Shown: positions 8,752 through 17,971, numbered from the stretch's first letter. The stretch: 64,000 bases of DNA from Paenibacillus_AA sp045062745 (GCF_045062745.1 NZ_JBJGED010000018.1:91963-155962); one strand, 5' to 3'. Notes: generated by a model from the letters alone, not told the origin. Numbers and translations are program-made.

Positions 8752-8796
8752 AAACGTCCCCGGCATCCGCAGCGTGCGGAGCGGGGACGTTTTGCT
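8752..8796 (+). terminator. Intrinsic terminator of the 47-residue gene
   Basis: Stem AACGTCCCC/GGGGACGTT with an inner CCGC-GCGG hairpin, then TTTTGCTTGTT. It starts 16 bases after the stop codon at 8736. Confidence 0.8.
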
Positions 8797-8804
8797 TGTT
8801 GTCA

Positions 8805-8865
8805 ATCCGGGGCCCCCGCAAAGTACTAGGACTACGCTTCGGAGGCTTTCTTCACTTTGTGGGGT
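8805..8865. repeat. Dispersed palindromic repeat, copy 2
   Basis: Same layout as the copy at 7015-7076: GGGGCCCCCGCAAAGTACT at one end and TTCACTTTGTGGGG at the other, with about 40 of 60 positions shared. It ends three bases before the MBOAT stop codon, the same distance as copy 1 from the IclR stop. Confidence 0.8.
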
Positions 8866-8868
8866 AAC

Positions 8869-10293
8869 TTAGAACTGGAAGTAAATAAAGGTGCTCTGCT
8901 CGCCCTTCAAGTAAATGATCAGGAAGGCGATAATCGCCGTGTACAGCACCGCCCGGACCGGGGCCGGGAACCGCTTCTGCCACCCTTCGGCCAGCTTGGC
9001 TGCATTTTTGAACAAGAAATATTCGCCGATATGCAGCAGGAACAGGAACGCTACGATATAGGCGTAAGGGAACAGCAAGCCTTGGAACTGGAACACTTCC
9101 GGCGACAGCATTTTGCGAATCATGTCTGTCGCGTTGTGCATCCCGTTCACCCGGAAAAGTACCCACCCGATGCAGGTGATGTGGAAGAAGATCAGAACCG
9201 ACAGCACGTAATAAATCTTGCTGTTATCGAGCCCCTTCAGCCCGAGCTTCTCCTTCACCGCCATATACAGCTTGTGCAGAATGAGCAGCGTGCCGTGGAA
9301 CATCCCCCAGACGACGTACGTCCACGCGGCGCCGTGCCAAATGCCCGAGATCGCCATGGCGATGAACAGGTTCACATATTGGCGCACACGGCCCTTCCGG
9401 GAGCCGCCAAGCGGGATGTAGATGTACTGCATGATCCAGGAGGACAGCGTAATGTGCCAGCGGCGCCAAAACTCCGTCGGGTTCGTGCTCAAGTACGGAG
9501 TGCGGAAATTGACGGCCAGCGTCATCCCGAACATATAGCCGAGCCCGACCGCCATCTCGCTGTACGCGGCGAAGTCGAAGAAGATCTGGAAGGCGAACAT
9601 ATAGGACGCCATCCACGCCTCCGCCCCGGTCAGGGAAGCGCCGCGGGCGAAGTAATCGTTGACATAGGGGGCCAAGTAGTCGGCCATCCATATTTTTTTC
9701 ATCAAGCCGATCGCGAGCCACGCGACCCCCATCTTGAACTTGCGCACGTCGAATTTGATGGACCGGATCGCTTCGATCTGCGGCATGAACTCGTTCGAAC
9801 GCATAATCGGTCCGGCAACGAGGTGGGCGAAGAACGAGATGAACACCCAGAAGTTGAGCAGCGTTGTGGCCGGTTCGGCTTTGCGCTGATACACGTCCAC
9901 CATATAGGCGATCACCTGGAACGTATAGAACGAGATCCCGATCGGCAGCACGATCGTCGTCAGGAACGAGTCTTGGGCCACGAGCTGGATATTCACGAGC
10001 CGTTCGACCGTATGCAGGAAGAAGACGATATATTTGAAAAAGATCAGGTTCGCCAAGCTGACGCACACACCGAGCCAGATGAACAACCGGCTGTAGGGGC
10101 CGCGCATGTTGCGGGAGCAGATGTAGCAAAAAATCGTAATGGCCAGGAAGATCGCCAGATTGCCGAGGCCGGCCACCCCATAGAACAGCATGTTGGCGAT
10201 CGTGAGCACATAAATGCGGATGTTCGGGAACGCGTAATACAGAATTAGCGTAACGACGAGCAATCCGGCGAATTCCGGTGTATGAAACAGCAT
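8869..10293 (-). CDS. MBOAT-family membrane O-acyltransferase (AlgI/DltB-like)
   Basis: The product is 474 residues with many transmembrane helices and the MBOAT signature: WRRWHITLSSW with conserved His about 280, and the catalytic GIWHGAAWTY with His about 320. Such proteins move acyl groups across the membrane onto extracellular polysaccharide or teichoic acid. The ATG has GGAGA about 10 bases upstream, inside the end of the upstream gene, and only six bases separate the two genes. The partner is therefore the SGNH-type protein at 10300, matching AlgI-AlgJ/AlgX and PatA-PatB-like pairs. The substrate polymer is unknown. No dlt or alginate genes are nearby. Confidence 0.9.
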   Translation of the reverse strand: MLFHTPEFAGLLVVTLILYYAFPNIRIYVLTIANMLFYGVAGLGNLAIFLAITIFCYICSRNMRGPYSRLFIWLGVCVSLANLIFFKYIVFFLHTVERLVNIQLVAQDSFLTTIVLPIGISFYTFQVIAYMVDVYQRKAEPATTLLNFWVFISFFAHLVAGPIMRSNEFMPQIEAIRSIKFDVRKFKMGVAWLAIGLMKKIWMADYLAPYVNDYFARGASLTGAEAWMASYMFAFQIFFDFAAYSEMAVGLGYMFGMTLAVNFRTPYLSTNPTEFWRRWHITLSSWIMQYIYIPLGGSRKGRVRQYVNLFIAMAISGIWHGAAWTYVVWGMFHGTLLILHKLYMAVKEKLGLKGLDNSKIYYVLSVLIFFHITCIGWVLFRVNGMHNATDMIRKMLSPEVFQFQGLLFPYAYIVAFLFLLHIGEYFLFKNAAKLAEGWQKRFPAPVRAVLYTAIIAFLIIYLKGEQSTFIYFQF

Positions 10294-10299
10294 CGCTTT

Positions 10300-11361
10300 C
10301 TATCTCCTATTCCATTCTTGCCAGATCAGATCCGCCATCCGGTGGTAGCCTTCCGGCGTTAAGTGCGTATGGTCGGTGAATAACGAATCCGGGATGCGCC
10401 CTTCCAAATCCGCATACTGGAACGGCTGCTTCGCCATATAGGCGTTCAGCGCCTGCATGTTCGCGATATAGCCGGGCTTGTTCACATGCTCCTTCATCAT
10501 CTCGTGGTTCGTGCCTGTCAGCAGTACCAGCGTCTTCTTGCCCTCCTGGAATGCGGTCATCTTGTTCAGGAAGTAGATGTCCGGGCTGTTCTCCGTCAAG
10601 TCGAACGGCTTGTCCGAGAAGCTCTGGAGCAGCTGCGGGTCGTGCATGAAGTCGGCGAAGTCCTTCTCGAACCAAGGGCGGGAATCGCCTAGTGCATCGC
10701 CCGGAATAGGCTTCCCGGTGAGCTTCAGATAATCATGGTAATAGTCCAGCTTGATATTGTCCTTGTAGCGGAACAGCCCCACCTTCGGCAGTACGACGTG
10801 GTGCAGGAAATACTTATACCACTGGAACGGCGTGGACGGCGGCTTGAAGCCGGCATTCTTCAATGGCGTAAGGACGCGGTCGTACGCTTCGCGGTCCAGG
10901 CCGCGCAGCTCGTCCGCCAGCCAGAACACGGGAGACGGGAACGGATCGCGCTCGATGAACATGGCGTATCGGATATTGAGGATCAAGTTGTCCGTGGAGA
11001 TGCCGAATTTCTTCAGCTTCAGCATCATCACATAATAGTCGCCGAGCTGCATCGCCGGCATCGACAGATTGAAGATCGCCGGGGCGCCAGGCTGCTCCTG
11101 CATGAAGACGTTCACGCTCTGGTCCGAATTCCCGGGGCTGCCGAACAGCACGGAGTCGCCCAGAATGATAATATAGTCTTGGAGCTTCTTGCGCTTGATT
11201 TCCTTCTGGATTTGCTGCATGACCGCGTCCAGATCGTGAAGATTGCTTTTCACCCGTTCATAATCGATCCGGTTATGGTATACGTCCGCGAGTGACAGTT
11301 GGGAGGGCAGGAAGAACTGAATAATGAGAAGGAACACGATTACGTATTTCAAGGATTTCAT
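10300..11361 (-). CDS. SGNH/GDSL-like O-acetyltransferase partner of MBOAT protein
   Basis: The product is 353 residues with an N-terminal membrane anchor or signal (about 6-25) and an extracellular domain. The SGNH nucleophile block is ILGDSVLFG with Ser about 70, and the C-terminal Asp/His pair is DHTHLTPEGY (Asp about 330, His about 333). This is the layout of AlgJ/AlgX/DltD-like proteins that take the acyl group delivered by an MBOAT partner and put it on a surface glycan. It is the first gene of a two-gene operon with the MBOAT gene 6 bases downstream. The ATG follows AGGTG by 10 bases. Confidence 0.82.
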   Translation of the reverse strand: MKSLKYVIVFLLIIQFFLPSQLSLADVYHNRIDYERVKSNLHDLDAVMQQIQKEIKRKKLQDYIIILGDSVLFGSPGNSDQSVNVFMQEQPGAPAIFNLSMPAMQLGDYYVMMLKLKKFGISTDNLILNIRYAMFIERDPFPSPVFWLADELRGLDREAYDRVLTPLKNAGFKPPSTPFQWYKYFLHHVVLPKVGLFRYKDNIKLDYYHDYLKLTGKPIPGDALGDSRPWFEKDFADFMHDPQLLQSFSDKPFDLTENSPDIYFLNKMTAFQEGKKTLVLLTGTNHEMMKEHVNKPGYIANMQALNAYMAKQPFQYADLEGRIPDSLFTDHTHLTPEGYHRMADLIWQEWNRR

Positions 11362-11668
11362 GAGTCGGCGGCACCTATCCTAAGTATAGTCTCTAGTCAT
11401 TATAATAGAAACGAGCTCGAACGTCACTTTTTGCCAAAATGTTTCTGCATTCCCTATTGTATATAACACCGGTTGTCGAACATTGTTACTAGTTTGTCAC
11501 CGATTTTTCAATCGGGCAAGCTACTATAGAACTAGTCTGTGTCATGGACAATCCGGGGGAGTGAATCGTTGCACCGGCAGGAGCTTGACTCTAGTTTGCT
11601 TACAAGGGCATAGTTTGATGTATAGATAGAAGAAGGATCGGAATCGGAACGGCGGGAGGTGGATTCGC
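11362..11668. promoter_or_regulatory. Divergent promoter region
   Basis: This 307-base stretch contains no gene. On the plus strand TTGACT (11585-11590), an 18-base spacer and CATAGT (11609-11614) make a plausible promoter for the lipoprotein/two-component operon. On the minus strand TATACT (complement of 11383-11388) could be the -10 box for the SGNH/MBOAT operon. The middle is AT-rich. No riboswitch-like pattern was seen. Confidence 0.45.
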
Positions 11669-12967
11669 ATGAGAGGTCGAAGGAGGCTGGCGCTGCTGCT
11701 GTTCGCGGGGGTGCTGCTGGGACTGGGGACAGGCTGCTCGCTCATGCAGCAGCCCCAGACCTATATGCGCCTGCCCAAGCTCATGGCGGAGGAGGAGAAG
11801 CTGATGGAGCAAGTGCAGCTGTCGCTTCCGGCCGGCGCTGCTATCATCCGCCCGCGGCGGGCGGACCAGCGCAACACGGTGGCGATGCTCGATCTGGATG
11901 GGGACTCACGCCAGGAAGCGGTGCTGTTCTATAAGAACAAGGGCGACAAGGATCAAATCATCGGCGAAATCTGGACGAGCCGGCAGGGAGCCTGGCAACG
12001 GCTCGCCACGATTCCGGGGGAAGGCTACGAGCTCGATACGCTCAAGTTCGCCGACCTCATGAAGAACGGCCGGCAGTCGGTTATGATCGGCTATTCTGCC
12101 GCGAACAAGTCGGACCAGCGCGGCTTGACCGTATACAGCCTGGAGGCGGACGGCCATTTGACGAAGCAGTTCGAATCGCCCTATCAGGAGTTCATCGTCG
12201 ACGACATGAACGGGGACGGCAAGAAGGACGTGACGATCATCAACCGGACGAGGGAGAAGGAGAAGGACAAAGCGAACGCAGTGCTGTACCAATACGAGCA
12301 GTCGATGGGAAAACTGGGCATGGTCGACCTCGATCCGAGCGTAAACGGCTATTACAACGTCGTATCGGGAGCTGTGGCGCCAGGCCAAAGGGGCATTTTG
12401 CTCGATGCCGGGGTGGGCGCCCATTCGTCGACGACCCAGCTGATCGTGTGGGAGAACGGACGGCTGAGAGCGGTCTTCTCGGATAGGAGCAATCCGACGT
12501 TCCGTGCGTATTCGGCCCTGAGCACCGATGTAGACGGCGACGGGATTCTGGATATCCCGCTTATGAAGGAGGCGCCGGGCTGGGAAGAAGCCGCGATGGC
12601 GTATAAGGCTTGGCTGTATCCGTATTACAAATGGGATGGGAAGAATGGGCTCACATTCGTCCTGGAACGATATTACAACAACGAGCAGGGCTATTATGTA
12701 GACATTCCGAAGGATTGGGTGAATCGGTATACGGTCGAGAAAACGCCTCAGTCCGTCCGGTTCGTCGGCTTAAGCGGAGGGCAGCTGTTAGCCGAGATCC
12801 GGGCGGTGCCGGTGGACCAATGGACGGAATCGGCCGGCGGTTGGATAGAGCTGACCCGCACCGGCAGTACGGTATTCGAAGTGAACGCGGAGGCGGCCCC
12901 GGTCGGACTCTCTGCCTTCCATCTCATCACGGAGACGACCCAGCAAAAGGAGGACAGGCTGCCATGA
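11669..12967 (+). CDS. FG-GAP/VCBS-like lipoprotein
   Basis: The 432-residue product has a lipoprotein signal (LGTGCS, lipidated Cys at 23). The rest is extracellular and carries Asp-rich calcium-loop motifs of FG-GAP/VCBS propeller blades (LDLDGDSRQEAVLFY; VDDMNGDGKKDVTII; TDVDGDGILDIPL). The ATG has GGGAGGTGGATTCGC upstream. It overlaps the response regulator gene by ATGA, which in turn overlaps the kinase gene, so the three are one operon. A surface sensor or co-receptor for the kinase is a reasonable inference, but the ligand is unknown. No enzyme motif is apparent. Confidence 0.8.
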   Translation: MRGRRRLALLLFAGVLLGLGTGCSLMQQPQTYMRLPKLMAEEEKLMEQVQLSLPAGAAIIRPRRADQRNTVAMLDLDGDSRQEAVLFYKNKGDKDQIIGEIWTSRQGAWQRLATIPGEGYELDTLKFADLMKNGRQSVMIGYSAANKSDQRGLTVYSLEADGHLTKQFESPYQEFIVDDMNGDGKKDVTIINRTREKEKDKANAVLYQYEQSMGKLGMVDLDPSVNGYYNVVSGAVAPGQRGILLDAGVGAHSSTTQLIVWENGRLRAVFSDRSNPTFRAYSALSTDVDGDGILDIPLMKEAPGWEEAAMAYKAWLYPYYKWDGKNGLTFVLERYYNNEQGYYVDIPKDWVNRYTVEKTPQSVRFVGLSGGQLLAEIRAVPVDQWTESAGGWIELTRTGSTVFEVNAEAAPVGLSAFHLITETTQQKEDRLP

Positions 12968-13725
12968 ACAACGGAGTGACATTGTCGGGGTCAGCATCGG
13001 GATTGAGCAAAGAGACGGAATGTACGGCGAAAGTGCTCATTCTGGAGGACGAGGAATCGATCCGCAGCTTCGTGGTCGTCAATCTGAAGCGAAGCGGGTT
13101 CCAGGTCGTGGAGACGGACAATGGCGACGACGCGCTGCGGATTCTGCGCTCCGATCTCTCGATCGATATCGCGCTCCTCGACGTCATGGTGCCCGGGATC
13201 GACGGGTTCGAGGTTTGCCGCCAAGTGCGGGAGTTCAATGAGAAGATCGGCATTTTGTTCCTGACCGCCAAGGTCCAGGAGCAGGACAAGGTCATGGGCC
13301 TGTCGCTCGGAGCGGACGACCATATGGGCAAGCCGTTCAGTCCGGCGGAGCTGATGGCGCGAGTGCAGTCGCTGCTGCGGCGCGTGCGGCTGGTGAAGAT
13401 GGATGCCTCGTCCGCGGATACGTTCGTCTCGGGCCCATTCGAGCTGCACCCGAAGTCGAATCAGCTGTTCAAGCTCGAGCAGCGCATTGAGCTGACGCCG
13501 ACGGAGTTCGCCCTGATCCGGTTCCTGATGGAGCGCCGGAATGTCCCGGTGAGCCGGGACGAGCTGCTGGATTCAATCTGGGGCGTGAACTATGTAGGCG
13601 ATCCGAAGATTGTGGACGTCAACATCCGCCGGGTGCGGCAAAAAATCGAGGAGGATCCGTCCCATCCGGTCTACGTCGAGGCGATCTGGGGCTTCGGGTA
13701 CATGTGGAAGGAGAGCACGGAATGA
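12964..13725 (+). CDS. OmpR-family response regulator
   Basis: I start at the ATG at 12964, overlapping the lipoprotein stop (ATGA). The 253-residue protein has a receiver domain with acidic pair ED about 28-29, phospho-acceptor Asp about 73 (LLDVMVPG) and the conserved Lys (GKPFSPAEL), then an OmpR winged helix (LTPTEFALIRFLM; WGVNYVGDPKIVDVNIRRVR). About 20 extra residues precede the receiver core. It ends in an ATGA overlap with the kinase gene, its likely cognate partner. The target genes are unknown; its own operon, including the lipoprotein, is a candidate. Confidence 0.92.
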   Translation: MNNGVTLSGSASGLSKETECTAKVLILEDEESIRSFVVVNLKRSGFQVVETDNGDDALRILRSDLSIDIALLDVMVPGIDGFEVCRQVREFNEKIGILFLTAKVQEQDKVMGLSLGADDHMGKPFSPAELMARVQSLLRRVRLVKMDASSADTFVSGPFELHPKSNQLFKLEQRIELTPTEFALIRFLMERRNVPVSRDELLDSIWGVNYVGDPKIVDVNIRRVRQKIEEDPSHPVYVEAIWGFGYMWKESTE

Positions 13726-15128
13726 GCGGCGGCGGCCTGAAACGCCAAATCGTCGCCCGATTCATCATCGTCGTGCTGCTGACGCTGCTCCTGATCGAAT
13801 CGGTCTTAGCCGTGACGGTCCATCAGTATTATTACAGCAGCATCGAATCGGTGCTTCGCAATCAGGCATCCGTGTCGCTGTCGTTTTATACGAAATACTC
13901 CAATCCGTTGTATGTGTCGACCTTCAAGCAAAATTTAAATGAACTGGTGCAAAATTTGGCGTTCGAAGCGGCGGAGCTGGAAATTATCGATCGGGATGAA
14001 ACCGTGCTCATCACGTCGAGCGGATTCGCGTCCGATCGCAAACGGGCGACTGAAGACGTCCGCTCCGCGATCAAGGGGCATACCGGGACATGGGTGGGTA
14101 AAACGCCGGTCACGGGGGAGAAAGTGATGGCGGTATCGACGCCGATCGTCTCGAACGGCCAGACGCTCGGGGTGCTCCGCTACATCACGTCGCTCGAAGA
14201 AGTGGACCGTACGCTGCTGCGGCTGCTCTTATTCTCCGCCGCGATTGCTCTCGGCGTGCTTATCGTCGTGCTGCTCGTCAGCCTGACGCTAGCCAACTCG
14301 ATCGTCAAGCCGATCAAGCGCATTACCGCCGCCTCCGCCGAGATGGCGCAGGGGCGGTTCGATGTGCGGGTGGAGGAGACGGTCCGCAACGAAATCGGCG
14401 AGCTGGCGAAGACGCTGAACTTCATGGCTGCGGAGATCGTGCGGAGTGAGGGGCTGAAGAACGACTTCATCTCGTCGATCTCGCACGAGATCCGCACGCC
14501 GCTCAGCAGCATCAAGGGCTGGAGCGAGACGATCCAGACCGGCAGCCTGCAGGACGAGGAGGAGACGCGCCAGGGCTTGCGCATCATTTCGAAGGAGACC
14601 GACCGGCTGATCGGGCTCGTCGAGGAGCTGCTCGATTTCGCCCGACTCGCCGAGAAGCGGATCCTCCTCGATCTGCGCAAAGTGTCGCTCACGTCGCTGC
14701 TCTCGGAAGTCGTCCTGCAGCTGCGGGCTAAGGCCGACAAGAAGCGGTTGACGCTGCTGCTGCCGGAAGACCAGGAGCAGGAGCCCGTGTATGTGACGGG
14801 CGATTCGAATCGGCTCAAGCAAGTGTTCCTCAATCTGCTGGACAATGCGGTCAAATTCTCGCACCCGGACGGCACGATCGAGCTTGAGGTCGAGCGGTGG
14901 GAGACCGAAGCCGTCGTGCGGGTGAAGGACAACGGCATCGGGATCGAGCCGCAGCATCTGCCGCACATCGAGATGAAGTTCTACCAAGTCAACCCCCAGG
15001 CGGAAGGGACCGGGCTCGGCCTCTCGATCTGCCGCGAGATCGTGTCGCTGCACGGGGGCCGGCTCGAGTTCGAGACCGAGCCGGGCCAAGGCACGACCGT
15101 CTCGGTCGCGCTCCCGCTGTCGGTGTAA
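13722..15128 (+). CDS. Sensor histidine kinase
   Basis: The product is 468 residues: two transmembrane helices (about 15-35 and 165-190) enclosing an extracellular sensor of ~130 residues, a HAMP domain (SIVKPIKRITAASAEMAQG), the H box SHEIRTPLSS, the N box NLLDNAVKFS, and the G boxes DNGIGI and GTGLGLSI. It phosphorylates the regulator encoded just upstream (ATGA overlap). The F-box region reads HIEMKFYQV rather than the common IFERFYR, a small departure. I chose the overlapping ATG at 13722; an earlier in-frame ATG at 13704 also exists. No terminator is visible after it. Confidence 0.92.
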   Translation: MSGGGLKRQIVARFIIVVLLTLLLIESVLAVTVHQYYYSSIESVLRNQASVSLSFYTKYSNPLYVSTFKQNLNELVQNLAFEAAELEIIDRDETVLITSSGFASDRKRATEDVRSAIKGHTGTWVGKTPVTGEKVMAVSTPIVSNGQTLGVLRYITSLEEVDRTLLRLLLFSAAIALGVLIVVLLVSLTLANSIVKPIKRITAASAEMAQGRFDVRVEETVRNEIGELAKTLNFMAAEIVRSEGLKNDFISSISHEIRTPLSSIKGWSETIQTGSLQDEEETRQGLRIISKETDRLIGLVEELLDFARLAEKRILLDLRKVSLTSLLSEVVLQLRAKADKKRLTLLLPEDQEQEPVYVTGDSNRLKQVFLNLLDNAVKFSHPDGTIELEVERWETEAVVRVKDNGIGIEPQHLPHIEMKFYQVNPQAEGTGLGLSICREIVSLHGGRLEFETEPGQGTTVSVALPLSV

Positions 15129-15192
15129 GCGGCATCGGTTCCCGGCTGCCGGCATCTGTAGGCGGCTTGCGCGGCAACTGCGAGGCGGCGGC

Positions 15193-15837
15193 TCAGCCGC
15201 CGGAAGAGAACACGAACTCGCGCAGCGGTTCGTACATCGGCGACCGCCCCATGCGGGTGCGGTACAGCACGACCCGGTCCGCGGTCCACGCGGCCGCGGG
15301 CCACAGAGCATCGCCCGAGAAGGCGGGGACCGGCGTCCCCGCCTTCTCGGGCTGCAGGGCGTGCCGCCGCGCCGAGCCGCGGCCCCCGCCGCCTGCGGCG
15401 TAGCGGCGGGCCAGCGTCACGTGCGGCGCATACGCGCGCCCTTCGGGCGCGTAGCCGAGCTCGGCGGCCTCCCGCGCTGCATCGGCCTGGAGCCGATGCA
15501 GCGCGGGCAGGCTGCCGCCGAGCCCGGCCCAGAGCACGCGCGGCGCCTGAGGCGCGCCGAACGTGCCCGTGCCCTCGAGGCGGAGCGGGAAGGGCACGGC
15601 TCGCGAGGCGAGCCGGGTGAGCGCCGCCTCGAGGGCGGGCACGGCGGCCGGCGCCGTGTCGCCGAGGAAGACGAGCGTGATGTGCACGTCCTCCGGGTGC
15701 ACCCACTTCTGGAACGGCAGCCCCGCCTGCAGCGTGGGGAGCGCGCTCGTCACGAGCGCCTTGACTTCGGGCGGCAGCGGCACGGCCACGAACAGACGCC
15801 AAGGTGCAAGGGTGGAAGAATCAGTCGAAGAGATCAT
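15193..15837 (-). CDS. thpR: RNA 2',3'-cyclic phosphodiesterase (ThpR/LigT family)
   Basis: The 214-residue product is a 2H phosphodiesterase with both catalytic tetrapeptides: HITL (about 52-55) and HVTL (about 139-142). The family opens RNA 2',3'-cyclic phosphate ends and is about 180-190 residues long. The extra length is an insertion at about 148-176 (GRGSARRHALQPEKAGTPVP) just after the second motif, encoded by extremely GC-rich DNA containing a perfect palindrome at 15313-15352. The ATG lies about 13 bases after AAAGGAG, a little long. The gene stands alone, with its end facing the kinase gene. Confidence 0.85.
   Translation of the reverse strand: MISSTDSSTLAPWRLFVAVPLPPEVKALVTSALPTLQAGLPFQKWVHPEDVHITLVFLGDTAPAAVPALEAALTRLASRAVPFPLRLEGTGTFGAPQAPRVLWAGLGGSLPALHRLQADAAREAAELGYAPEGRAYAPHVTLARRYAAGGGGRGSARRHALQPEKAGTPVPAFSGDALWPAAAWTADRVVLYRTRMGRSPMYEPLREFVFSSGG
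15313..15352. repeat. Perfect 40-base inverted repeat inside thpR
   Basis: Two perfectly complementary 18-base arms (15313-15330 and 15335-15352) flank the 4-base loop CGGC. It is translated in frame as part of LQPEKAGTPVPAFSGD, within the insertion after the second catalytic motif of ThpR. It resembles coding-sequence palindromic elements of other bacteria in principle. Confidence 0.9.
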
Positions 15838-15951
15838 GATGAAACCTATTCTCCTTTCGGGAACCCTATTATGGGGATGGTCCGAACATCTGGATCAACC
15901 CTAGCTTGCCCGGATTTTAAGACAATTTTCGGACAAATGGTTCGTTTCGTA

Positions 15952-15980
15952 TTGTACGGGGGGACGAATACTGCTATCAT
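15952..15980 (+). promoter_or_regulatory. serC promoter
   Basis: TTGTAC (15952-15957), a 17-base spacer and TATCAT (15975-15980) lie 38 bases before the serC start. The arrangement fits a vegetative sigma-A promoter. Confidence 0.6.
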
Positions 15981-16018
15981 AGCGATAAACCACAAGAGGG
16001 AAGAAGGAGTCTATTAGC

Positions 16019-17110
16019 ATGAGCCACAACCGCGCGTACAATTTCAATGCCGGTCCGGCTGCGCTGCCGCTCGAAGTGCTGCAGCAGGCGCAGGAGCAAT
16101 TCGTCGATTTCCGGGGCATCGGCATGTCCATTATGGAGATTTCGCATCGCAGCAAGGAATATGAGCAAGTGAACGACGAGACGCAGGCGCTCATGAAGGA
16201 ACTGCTCGGAGTCCCCGCCGGGTACGAAGTGCTGTTCCTGCAGGGCGGAGCGAGCACGCAATTCGCGATGATCCCGATGAACCTGCTCGGGCCGGGCAAG
16301 TCGGCCGGCTATGTGTTGACCGGCACTTGGTCGGACAAGGCCTTCAAGGAAGCCAAGCTCTTCGGCGACGCTTATGCGGCGGCGAGCGGAGAAGCGAGCG
16401 GCTTCAAGCGGATGCCGGGGCAGGCGGAGCTAACGATTCGTCCGGATACGGCCTATGTACACTTGACGTCGAACGAGACGATCGCCGGCTCGCAGTTCCC
16501 GCACTACTTGGACACCGGCTCGGTGCCGCTCATCGGTGACCTGTCCAGCGATATTTTATCCCGGCCGGTCGATGTGTCGCAATTCGCCATGATCTACGCC
16601 GGAGCCCAGAAGAACCTCGGCCCTTCGGGTGTGACCGTCGTCATCGTGAGAGAGGAGCTGCTGGCGGGCAGTCCGAAGCACGTCGCCTCCATGCTGCGCT
16701 ACGACACGCATGCCAAGACGAAGTCGCTTTATAACACGCCGCCGGTCTACTCCGTCTACATGGTGAATCTCGTGCTGAAGTGGATCAAGGCGAAGGGCGG
16801 CCTGGCCTGGATGGAGCAGTTCAACCGGGACAAGACCCAGCTCATCTACGACGTCATCGACCAAAGCGGCGGCTTCTATACCGGCCTGGTCGATCCGGGC
16901 AGCCGGTCGCGGATGAACATCACGTTCGCCTTGGGCAGCGATGAGCTCGAAGCCCGCTTCCTGAAAGCCTCGGAACAAGCCGGCTTCGTCGGCCTGAAGG
17001 GCCACCGGGACGTAGGCCATTTGCGCGCCTCGACGTACAACGCCGTGCCGCTCGAGAGCTGCCAAGCGCTCGCCGACTTCATGAAGCAATTCCAGGCGCA
17101 GAACGGGTAA
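16019..17110 (+). CDS. serC: Phosphoserine aminotransferase
   Basis: The 363-residue enzyme makes 3-phosphoserine from 3-phosphohydroxypyruvate and glutamate in serine biosynthesis. Recognition rests on the NFNAGPAALP start, the GGAS loop, and the PLP lysine in AGAQKNLGPSG (Lys about 198), with length matching the family. The ATG follows AAGGAG by 10 bases, a promoter is visible at 15952-15980 and a strong terminator at 17119-17161, so it is monocistronic. serA and serB are not in the window. Confidence 0.95.
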   Translation: MSHNRAYNFNAGPAALPLEVLQQAQEQFVDFRGIGMSIMEISHRSKEYEQVNDETQALMKELLGVPAGYEVLFLQGGASTQFAMIPMNLLGPGKSAGYVLTGTWSDKAFKEAKLFGDAYAAASGEASGFKRMPGQAELTIRPDTAYVHLTSNETIAGSQFPHYLDTGSVPLIGDLSSDILSRPVDVSQFAMIYAGAQKNLGPSGVTVVIVREELLAGSPKHVASMLRYDTHAKTKSLYNTPPVYSVYMVNLVLKWIKAKGGLAWMEQFNRDKTQLIYDVIDQSGGFYTGLVDPGSRSRMNITFALGSDELEARFLKASEQAGFVGLKGHRDVGHLRASTYNAVPLESCQALADFMKQFQAQNG

Positions 17111-17118
17111 ATCGATTG

Positions 17119-17161
17119 AAGTGCCGTCCCCTGCTTCATGCAAGGGACGGCACTTTTTTTG
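17119..17161 (+). terminator. serC terminator
   Basis: Twelve-base stem AAGTGCCGTCCC/GGGACGGCACTT, then a run of T. It starts nine bases after the serC stop. Confidence 0.9.
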
Positions 17162-17518
17162 TATAAGAAAACCCAGTTCGACCGAATGTAAGCCTAAGTT
17201 TACAATTAACACGGGTACCCTGACTATTTTCACGCCATTTTGGCGGTTTTCGCCGTTTTGTAAGGCTATCTTCTGTTATTTGTAAAGCACACATTACTAA
17301 TAACACAAGGTGGGTTTACTATTCGACTCTAAACGTTCCAAACATGCCCTAACCTGTTAGGGTACTATGCTTATTAGTAAACATCGATTATCAAGATGGA
17401 CAACGCGTACGATCCATTCGCTGGTCGGAATCCATCCTGCCTGCCCGTCCCACGCGCCTAACTGACCGTCACGACCAAGGACGTATGAAGTGACCTGACC
17501 CAGCAGGTTTATCCCATA
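17162..17518. other. Gene-less stretch with a CCCTAAC-N2-GTTAGGG palindrome
   Basis: This 357-base stretch has no credible coding frame. The only clear feature is the perfect palindrome CCCTAACCTGTTAGGG at 17347-17362 in an AT-rich setting, which could be an operator. It lies downstream of both flanking genes (serC and the minus-strand XRE gene), so no promoter role is obvious. Confidence 0.45.
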
Positions 17519-17971
17519 TTAACTTTGTTTAAACTTATCTTTCAGAATGCCGGAACCGATACCTCCGCCCAGCATCAGCAATAAAGGTCCGAAATTCCAA
17601 AGAACCTTCCCCCCGTACAACGTAATGTCCAGCCCTGCTGTTTTGTTCAGAATCAGAACGACTAGTTTGATCACCAACAAGACTAGACCGACCAGAAATA
17701 ACACATCGAACGCAAACTTTAATTTCGGATAGGCCAATTGTCGGCTGTCTCTGATCACTTTCTTCGTCAACTCCTCGTCGCTTCTCAGTAACTCATCGAT
17801 CGTTAAACCGAATAGATCGCTTATTTTCATAATAATCTCAATACTCGGGTAGTTTTGACCGTTCTCCCATTTCGAAACCGATTGCCGGGTTACAAACAGC
17901 CTCTCGGCCAATTCGTCTTGAGACCAGCCCATCTTCTTTCTTTCCGTTTTCAACTTCTCCCCAAAGATCAT
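17519..17971 (-). CDS. Membrane-anchored XRE-family regulator
   Basis: I start at the ATG at 17971 (MIFGEKLKTER), where the XRE fold begins; the open frame extends upstream without family resemblance. The 150-residue product has an N-terminal helix-turn-helix (about 5-60; SQDELAERLFVTRQSVSKWE) and a C-terminal part with two hydrophobic segments (FAFDVLFLVGLVLLVIKLVV; FGPLLLMLGGGIGSGI). This is the common Firmicutes layout of a DNA-binding domain tied to the membrane. It is divergent from the polysaccharide deacetylase gene, which it may regulate; that is inference. Confidence 0.85.
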   Translation of the reverse strand: MIFGEKLKTERKKMGWSQDELAERLFVTRQSVSKWENGQNYPSIEIIMKISDLFGLTIDELLRSDEELTKKVIRDSRQLAYPKLKFAFDVLFLVGLVLLVIKLVVLILNKTAGLDITLYGGKVLWNFGPLLLMLGGGIGSGILKDKFKQS

